Of a stretch of 64,000 bases of DNA, positions 30,201 through 64,000 are shown piece after piece. The notes under the pieces were generated by a model. The model was not told the origin of the DNA. It saw nothing but the letters and a program-made list of their open reading frames with translations, and did not search any database. Source of the DNA: Prinia subflava. Lineage: Eukaryota > Chordata > Aves > Passeriformes > Cisticolidae. The stretch lies in contig NC_086266.1 in assembly GCF_021018805.1 (NCBI RefSeq), positions 5,146,001 through 5,210,000 of the forward strand, written 5' to 3'. Within the stretch, counting starts at the first letter, position 1, and each line of letters opens with the position of its first letter. A program made the translations under genes and the position numbers.

Positions 30201-31280
30201 CCAATACAGACTTAGATATCGTTTTTAAAGGATCCTGACTGGTTCCACTTGTTTTCCTGATCTTTCCACTCCACGTTTTTACTGTGCCTTTCTAAGGAGC
30301 CCAGGTAAAAGTATGAGGAATGAGCCGTCTTGCCTTAGGAAGAGGTGAATATTCATTAGATTAGGAGTTATTTCCAAGGTGCTTTTGGAAAGTGGGATTT
30401 AGTAAAGCATTTTAAAGTGTCCTGACCTAGTGCATGTTCCCAGCCCTTTCATCTCTTCACCAGCCCTTGCCATGGGCAACAAACCTTAGAGGGGCAGCAC
30501 TGGAATTTCTGCCACTTTGAGCATGGTGTGTTTGCTTTTTAATAACTTTAACAGTCCAGCTGCAGGAACCCTCCTCCATCCACCTGTGTGGGGGACAGGT
30601 GACAGCAAGGGCCACCATCTCAGCTGGCCTGGGATGTTGACCAGCAGCAGCAGTGGGATGAGGAGTCTGCTCGTGCCCTGACATAGAATTACATAATGTG
30701 ACACAAAAACCTTTGGAAAAGTTTCCTATCGAGTGTACAGGCTGTTTTCGTGTATATTGGGTATGTTTAGGTGCTGTAAATAAACTGAGAGGACTGTGTT
30801 CCCCAGCAGACTTCTCCCATGTCCACAGAAAGCCATAGGTGTCCTGCCCGGCCCCACTGTGACTGCCTACGGGAGGAATTTGTTAGGATATTTCACACAG
30901 GAATCCAGACGCTGTGCTTTAAATGAGGGTGAAATTTAGACATTACTCACTTCCATTTGACTGTCAGCCCCCTTGGGCACGATGAAAGCAGCAGTGGGTC
31001 CCAGCTATTCAGCATGCTCTGCTGTTTTATCTGGGGCTCCTGCAAGTCCTGTGTAGTGTTGCCAAGACCTTGGAGAGGATGGAAATCCCAACAGGAGAAT
31101 GCAACTGCTCCGCCATGGGGGATTAGAGTTCAAAGTGCTCTCAGCCACGGTGCCCAGTTGTTGTCTCCAGCTGACAATGACCAGCAAAGACCATGGAGAC
31201 ACAAAACCTATCTTGGGACTGCTGCTTGGGGCCTGCTGATTTTCCAGCCCCTGCCTTTGACACTTTAACCCCTGACAGTG
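27294..31280. other. Intergenic, nothing recognised
   Basis: A/T-rich, without exons or RNA genes that I can support. It contains a purine-rich stretch at 29,850-30,060 with loose internal repeats. Confidence 0.5.
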
Positions 31281-31282
31281 AG

Positions 31283-31605
31283 GTTTAACCTCAGCTGGCA
31301 AAGCAGCACCACACAACTGACCAGATAAAGGAAAAGCTGCACAAGGAAGCAAGGCTAAACAGAGAATTCATCCACTGCCCCCCATGGCAGGCAGGTGTTC
31401 CAGGAAGGCAGGGCTGCACTGCGTGTAACAATGACTTGGGAAGACAAATTCAGAATGTGTCCCCCCTTCCTCCTTCTCCCCCAGCTTCATGTGCTGAGGG
31501 TGATGCAACAGGGTCTGGGATATCGCTGTGCTCAGCTGGGGTCAGCTGTCCTGGCTGTGTCCCCCCAGCTCCTTGTGCCCCCCAGTGCAGAAAAATTTGT
31601 TTATC
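31283..31605 (-). mobile_element. Truncated ERVL-type solo LTR
   Basis: Read on the minus strand, the block follows the order of a common avian ERVL LTR: GGCACAAGGAGCTGGGGGGA, then a decayed TATA region before GAAGCTGGGGGAGAAGGAGG, then TTTGTCTTCCCAAGT, then GAACACCTGCCTGCCATGG, and a terminal CCAGCTGAGGTTAAACCTCA. The 5' part is missing and no internal retroviral gene adjoins it. Recalled similarity, not a search. Confidence 0.65.
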
Positions 31606-33436
31606 ACAAAGTATTTTAACTTGCTTTGACTTCCTGGGGCACGGGGGCTTTGAGGTGAAGAACTCTTGGTGCTAAATGAGAAGCAGGCATTCTGCAGGGA
31701 GATAAACCAAATGGGCAGTGAAACAGGAACTAAATTTCAGGGGAAAACCCACTTTTAATTCTCTGTGCTGTGTTACTGAGATGTATTTTTTGGAATAGCT
31801 GTGAGTCAGAACCATTAACAAGAACGTTTTACCTGGATCATTTCCTTTGAGAGTATTTACAAGTCCCCAACAAGTGCAGGGACTCACCTAAGAGATGAGT
31901 ACAGGAGCATCCTCATCCAGGGTATGTAGCAGTCCAGCTGCTCTGCTCACACAGGGACATTTGGCTGCTCCTGGATAATATTCCTGTACAAATAACAACA
32001 TTCTGGTGGTGTGCTTCTTGCCCTCTAGATGGTACTAAGCACCGAGTCTGAAATCACTGATTAAACTGCCTGCTGCCAGTAACATTTTCAGGCTCTGGGG
32101 GTTGTTAGAAAACCATGCTTTTGATCCATATCCAGCTTTATAAATAGGTGGGTTTTGTCCCATTCAGTGTCATCGTTAGGTTCAGCATGGGAAATGGTGT
32201 GATGCGGATTAAAATAACGAGCCTGGAGGCACAGAGAACGTGTGTGAGTCTCAAGTGCTGCTGCCTTTGCTTTAGACAACACATTCAACCCCCGTACAGA
32301 GAATGACCCAGTTCCTACAGGGTTTGTTTTTGTGTTGGAGCCTTATTAGAGTTGGCTTTTATAATTCCTGGAGGCTTTGGGGTGTATAGAGCGAACACAC
32401 ATCAACGCCTCCCTCCCTGATAAACAGAGAGCAGTTCACGGTGCCAGGCAAAAACGTGTACATCAGAATGTGTACGGATATCATCTGTAGCTAGGGAATT
32501 GTTTGCCTGGCTCAGAGTTCTCCCCAGGCCTGGCATTCTGCTTTGCTGGGCTTTCCCCTGCAGACACACCAGAGCAGTCCCACAGGGCAGCAGAGCCATC
32601 AGGCCACTGATGGCAGGTCCACACTGTCACCTCCTCCAGGGAGCCAGGGAAAGGCTTGGGTGAAAACACAGACAGGAGCTGCTCTGTGGGTGCTCACCTT
32701 GGCTCACCTGAAAGGGATGAGGCAGGGATTTGTTAAATCACCCCTTTCTCCCCAGCTTTAGGGCAGGAGGGTGTCCCGGCACAGCCACAGTGCCCAGTGC
32801 CAGCACTGAAGGAGTGACTGCTGCTGCCTTCCCCTTCTGGGGGAGAAATAAACCAAAACAGCCATTAACAAAACAAGTGACCTTGGCAAGTCAAACAGTT
32901 AATTTCCAACCTGTCTGTGAATCCTGCATTTCTACAGCAACAAAAATAGGTTTTGCTCACAAACAGTGTCTTGCACATCTAAGAACGGCCACATTTCCAC
33001 AAAGTTCTTAAAAAAAGACACAAATGCTAGTTTGGATAGTAAGATGAATATATTTAATCTTTCTTGTTTGTAAAACAAGACATAAATTTGTGTATAGATA
33101 TAACTTATATATTTTTTATTTATATATACTATATACAGACAATAAAAAAATCTTCCTCTGTATTAGACTGAGAGATTTATGGAGGAATGATATAGGCATA
33201 ACAGGGAGCTTTGAAGAAACTCAGAGTTTCATACTAGGGAAAAGGAAAACACGTCTCCCTGTCAGCCTTCAGCATTGTAACAGGCCTTGCCCACCATGGA
33301 CTGAAGTCCCAATTGGCTCTTGCACTGGATATTTGCTACATGGTTCTTGAAATCAGGAGGCTGTCCCCACAGCAGGATCCTCTGTGCCTTGCTGGCAGCC
33401 ACTGCCCCAGTCCGGGACAGCCACGGGCCAGGGGAG
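31606..33436. other. Intergenic, nothing recognised
   Basis: No exon seen. A very A/T-rich stretch at 33,040-33,160 includes TATTTATATATACTATATAC. Part of this could be distal FRMPD3 3' UTR if the poly(A) site is further downstream than proposed. Confidence 0.45.
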
Positions 33437-33442
33437 TTTATT
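33437..33442 (-). promoter_or_regulatory. Candidate poly(A) signal AATAAA of FRMPD3
   Basis: The gene strand reads GTGCAATAAACTCC. I saw no AATAAA on this strand between the FRMPD3 stop and here, so the 3' UTR would be about 2.7 kb and would contain the CR1 copy at 34.25-35.48 kb. Confidence 0.4.
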
Positions 33443-34249
33443 GCACTCCAAGGATGCGCATGTTAAAAGCACATTTGTGCATTTCCATAGCTCCTGTGGA
33501 AGAACAGGACGTTTCAAATGTGCATATTTATCAAAAATAATAGAGATGGGAAGCGGCTGCTTGCACAGAGATCCCTGATCATCCCCAGGGGCTGGGTTGG
33601 ACAGGCCAGTGCTGTGACCTCCTGCCCAGCCAGAGGGGGTGACAGGGACAGCACCGGGGTCCCATGAACTGCACTGCTGGCAGGGTGAGCAATGCACGTG
33701 TGACCTTGCATTCCTCTCCTTGCTCTGCTTTGGAGCGTTGGTGGCTGCAGGGAAACACCAATTAAGGCTGTCCCGTTGATTATATCTATTACCAGACTGG
33801 GAGGAGGAGGAGGAGGAGGGGAACCTTGGGGTGGGAAGGAACACAACTGGGAATCGTTTTACCGTTCACTTAGAAGTGAAAACAAAAAAACCCCAAAACG
33901 ATCAAAAAAGTGACTCCAAGTAAACAACCACCTCACAGAACTAAATGATGCTTCTTATGGCAGTCAGCCTGGTGAAGACAGAAAAGGAACCCCAACACCC
34001 TGGCAAGGAGAACAGCCCCTGCCTGGCTCGTGGCCAAAGCTGATCCAGGGCTCCTCTCTGATGGTCACAGTGAAAGGAAATTGGAGAGGGTTTGCCTGAC
34101 CTTTGGGGGCATGTACGTAACCTCTGGAGAATGGTGTGAAAGTGGCCTCCCCTCAGCTGCTAGCCCACCTTCTGGCTTGCAGTGGTCAAAGATCAATCAA
34201 TCTGGGTTCCTTGCAGGGTCTCTAGCATGGATTCACCCATCCAGAAGAG

Positions 34250-35480
34250 GAACACAGAATTACTTTGATTGGAAAGGACCACTAAGATTATTGAATCAAA
34301 CCATTCCTCCAGCACTGCCAAACACACCACTGAACCATGTCCCCAAATGCCACAACTAAATGTGTTTTAAACACCTCCAGGGATGCTGACTTCCCTAGGC
34401 AGCCTGTTCTAAAACATGACCACCATCAGTGAAGAAATTTTTCTTACATCCAATCTAAACCTTCCCTGGCACAACTTGAAGCACTTTCATGCTGTCTCTT
34501 GCTACCTGGGCGAAGAGACTGATCCCCACCTGGCTGCTCTCTCCAGGGAGTTGTGCAGAGCCAGAAGGTCCCCGCTGAGCCTCCTTTTCTCCAGGCTGAG
34601 CCCCTTTCCCAGCTCCCTCAGCTGCTCCCCATCTGACTTGTGTTCCAGACCTTTCTCCAGCTCCATTCCCATCTCTGGGCACCCTCCAGCCCCTCAGTGT
34701 CTTTCTTGTTCTGAGGGGCCCAGAGCTGGACACAGGATTTGGGGAGTGCCTCACCAGTGCCCAGTTAGGGGGATGTCACTGTCCTGGTCCTGCTGGCCAC
34801 CTCATGGCTGGGACAGCCCAGGTGCCATTGGCCTCCTGTCCACCTGGGCACACCTGGCCCCTGTTCAGCTGCTGTTCACCAGCACCCCCAGGGCCTTCCC
34901 CACCAGGCACTTTCCAGCCCCTCTGCCCCAGCCTGGAGCTGCAGGGGGTGTTGTGACCCAAGGGCAGGACCTGGCTGACCCTCACCCCACCCATGGACCC
35001 AGCCTGTGCAGACCCCTCTGCAGCACAACACTCCCACCCAAACTGGTGTCACCTGCAGACTGACTGAGAGCGTCCTCGAAATACACTGAACAGGACAGGC
35101 CCCAGCCCTGAGCCCTGGGGAACACCACTGGTGATGGCCCCAGCTGCATTTAACTCCCTTCCCCACCACTCTCTGGGGCCCCTCCATCCATCCAGTCTCT
35201 CCAGGAGAATGCTGAAGAACACAGTGTCAAAGGCTTTACTAAAATCTAGGTAGACAACATCCACTCCTTTCCTTCACCCAGAGAGTCACCCTGTCATAGA
35301 AGGAGACCAGGCTGGTCAAGCAGCACCTGCCTTTCCCCTGTGCTGGCTGGGGCTGATTCCCTTGTCCTGCATGTGCCATGTGATGGCACCCAAGATCTGC
35401 TCCATGACCTTCTCAGCACCGAGGTGGGATTGACAGGCCTGTAGTTCCCTCTGTAGTTCCCTGGACTCTCCCCACTTGCA
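34250..35480 (-). mobile_element. CR1 LINE copy, 3' half of ORF2 plus 3' tail
   Basis: The minus strand carries MDVVYLDFSKAFDTV (35,264 down), then the word TSGVPQGSGLGPVLF. The lower-coordinate end has the CR1 3' tail: plus strand CACAGAATTACTTTGATTGG and GGAAAGGACCACTAAG. The last base pairs resemble the ATTCTGTG octamer. It is 5'-truncated near 35,480, where the GCCTGTAGTTCCC word ends. Frames are broken. Confidence 0.9.
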
Positions 35481-36163
35481 GGCATTAAGCCCTTGCCTTT
35501 GGCACAGGCAGTGCCTGTGCTCAGGACTAGAGCACCAGGGCCTAAACTGTGAGAGTAGAGCCCAGTAGGGTGCCCTGGCTCTGTCCCAGGATTATGGCAA
35601 CCTGCCCATGCTAGGACTACTTCCCAAGCCCTAACACAGCCGGAGGGACTTGCACCCCAGAGGTCCCTTCTGCTGCTAATTACGCTGTGTTTGTGGGCCA
35701 GGCAGATCCTGGAGGCAGGAGAGTTGTTTACGTGGCAAGACACTGGTTTGGCTCCAGACTGCCCAAGTGAAGCCAGATCTCAGCTCAGCTCCTGCGAGCT
35801 CGCTGGCCCACCACAAACTGTGACAAAGGTCTTTGCACCAGCGAGGCCCAGAACCCCACGGAACCAAACTGGTGTGGAGATGGGGTGCCTGTACCTCCCA
35901 CATACTGTCACCAACAAGCCAGCTTGGGAGAACAAGCAGAGAAGCTGCTTGAGCACCTCGGCCAGCTGATTGCACAGCTTCTGACAGGGCATGAATTCAC
36001 CCTTCAAACCCATCACCAACACAACCATCCATTCTGCAGAGATCAGAGCGTCTTGGCTGTCGCACACCCCAGTAACCGTGGGCCTGCAGACATCCTCACC
36101 AGACCCATGAGAGTTGAGAGCATGGCCTGGCTCACACTGGCTTGTTGGTCTCCACAGCTGGCT

Positions 36164-64000
<27,837 letters not shown>

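Larger units (their letters stand above)
33425..36163 (-). other. FRMPD3: FRMPD3 3' UTR (inferred extent)
   Basis: Follows the TAA at 36,164. The unique part next to the stop (about 35,480-36,163) shows no poly(A) signal, so the UTR probably runs on through a CR1 insertion. The extent is inferred from signals only. A GGA repeat lies at about 33,799-33,820. Confidence 0.35.

Overview
This is vertebrate nuclear DNA, almost certainly from a bird. The genes are split by GT-AG introns and have CpG-island promoters. The interspersed repeats are CR1 LINE fragments and ERVL-type LTR remnants of the kind found in avian genomes. No bacterial, plasmid or phage genes are present. Three protein-coding genes lie head to tail on the minus strand, so transcription runs from high to low coordinates: FRMPD3 (coding exons 63,507 to 36,164), PRPS1 (26,034 to 16,234) and a beta-thymosin of the TMSB15 type (9,512 to 8,953). 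All three reading frames could be rebuilt exon by exon with consistent splice phases, giving 1,708, 318 and 45 codons. FRMPD3 followed by PRPS1 in the same orientation matches the order on the human X long arm.

Layout. 1-8.5 kb: gene-poor flank with a decayed endogenous retrovirus or LTR remnant (about 1.0-2.1 kb) and an unexplained CpG-rich patch near 4.24-4.64 kb. 8.5-10.0 kb: TMSB15-like gene with a TATA/CCAAT promoter in a CpG island, followed by a G-rich tandem repeat just upstream of the promoter. 10.3-14.2 kb: intergenic, with a CR1 tail at its end. 14.25-26.2 kb: PRPS1, seven exons, with an antisense CR1 fragment in its last intron and a CpG island and TATA/CCAAT promoter at 25.5-26.9 kb. 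26.9-36.1 kb: intergenic DNA and the probable long FRMPD3 3' UTR, holding an LTR fragment and a CR1 copy. 36.1-64.0 kb: FRMPD3, 14 coding exons; any 5' UTR exons and the promoter lie beyond the right edge.

The genes do unrelated jobs: FRMPD3 is a PDZ-FERM scaffold, PRPS1 makes PRPP for nucleotide synthesis, and TMSB15 binds G-actin. Nothing points to a functional cluster beyond conserved linkage. I found no clear new biological system. The most interesting non-standard signals are four minisatellites inside FRMPD3 introns, a diverged 115-bp intronic duplication placed at nearly the same distance from two different 3' splice sites, an overlapping start-stop ATGTGATG at the FRMPD3 start codon, two CpG-rich patches without an assigned promoter, and a near-identical CCAAT/TATA arrangement in the PRPS1 and TMSB15 promoters. 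Coordinates of exons rest on reading splice signals by eye against knowledge of the protein families; no alignment was run.
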